Shown piece after piece: positions 7,223-7,498 of a stretch of DNA of 7,498 nucleotides. Source of the DNA: an uncultured Prevotella sp. (GTDB taxonomy: Bacteria > Bacteroidota > Bacteroidia > Bacteroidales > Bacteroidaceae); contig CAJPPF010000107.1 of assembly GCA_905372445.1 (NCBI GenBank), forward strand, positions 1 to 7,498, read 5' to 3'. A program made the position numbers and the translations under genes. Every line of letters begins with the position of its first letter. Within the stretch, counting starts at the first letter, position 1. The notes under the pieces were generated by a model. That model was not told where the DNA came from. It saw nothing but the letters and a program-made list of their open reading frames with translations, and searched no databases.

Positions 7223-7331
7223 AAGATGAAAACGCAGGAATTAGAAACACATTCCAACCATGTAAATAAAATTCAACCCCAATCGCTAAATAGATTCCTA
7301 ACTGATTTCATCTGATTGTGTAGTAGATTGA
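7223..7331. other. Non-coding AT-rich stretch
   Basis: With the preceding terminator and repeat cluster, this belongs to a gap of more than 300 bases after pyrI. These 109 bases show no convincing ORF, no strong hairpin and no RNA-gene signature. The only pattern seen is a small direct repeat, CTGATT, at a 10-bp spacing around 7300. Confidence 0.5.
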
Positions 7332-7339
7332 CAGATTTG

Positions 7340-7498
7340 TTACTGTGGGCGTAGCGGGTTACGGCAAGGTAACAAGGCTGGCAAGATAGCACACAAGCAG
7401 GCGAAAGCAGTAGGAAAGCTTTTATCCTTTGATAATAAACCCGAATCGGTCATTAGACCGCATTTGCTTAGATTTGTAATTACCGTCATGCTTCCTGT
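7340..7498 (-). other. Small minus-strand ORF of uncertain reality, open at the window edge
   Basis: From ATG at 7489-7487 to TAA at 7342-7340 there is a 49-codon reading frame, beginning MTVITNLSKCGLMTDSGLL and ending LLPCRNPLRPQ. The frame remains open to the right edge (three more codons, ACA GGA AGC), so it may be the tail of something longer. It is rich in Leu, Ala and Cys in the middle and has no recognisable domain. From memory, not from a search, similar short predicted proteins turn up repeatedly in Prevotella-type genomes, which would suggest a dispersed repeat carrying a spurious ORF rather than a true gene. A small hairpin, CGGTC-ATTA-GACCG (7447-7460), lies inside it. It runs against pyrBI and has no identified promoter. 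Confidence 0.3.

Noticed and set aside
7332..7498. An open + strand frame of about 55 codons to the window end
   Set aside because: It has no suitable start codon near its left end and overlaps the minus-strand frame; no protein signature was recognised.

Overview
The window looks like chromosomal DNA from a Bacteroidales bacterium, most likely Prevotella or a close relative. The reasons are as follows. No start codon has a clear Shine-Dalgarno sequence, and leaders are AT-rich. One promoter matches the Bacteroidetes -7 motif TAnnTTTG exactly. There is a secreted family 2 glycoside hydrolase whose signal peptide ends in 'AQ', a bifunctional penicillin-binding protein with long inserts, and a class B aspartate transcarbamoylase pair (pyrB-pyrI). 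The genus is an inference, because no search was run.

Layout. (1) Positions 1-1019, + strand: the 3' part of a Do/HtrA (DegP) periplasmic serine protease, carrying the catalytic Asp and Ser and two PDZ domains; the start and the catalytic His lie left of the window. A strong intrinsic terminator follows. (2) Positions 1262-3091, - strand: a complete, secreted GH2 glycosidase that converges on the protease gene, with a hairpin terminator beyond its stop. (3) Positions 3171-5507, - strand: a complete class A penicillin-binding protein (PBP1A type) 79 bp upstream of the GH2 gene and in the same direction. (4) Positions 5508-5626: a 119-bp divergent promoter region. (5) Positions 5627-7035, + strand: pyrB and pyrI, 5 bp apart and evidently one operon, giving the catalytic and regulatory subunits of aspartate transcarbamoylase. 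(6) Positions 7036-7498: no well-supported gene. This stretch holds a probable intrinsic terminator for pyrBI, a cluster of 22-bp-spaced CAAGAAAC repeats with nested inverted repeats, and a small minus-strand ORF running to the window edge.

The genes belong to separate housekeeping tasks: envelope protein quality control, sugar hydrolysis in the periplasm, peptidoglycan polymerisation and cross-linking, and the first committed step of pyrimidine synthesis. Nothing suggests that they form one system. No tRNA, rRNA, CRISPR array, insertion sequence or defence gene was seen. The least explained part is the intergenic stretch right of pyrI, where the repeat cluster is the best candidate for something not captured by routine annotation.
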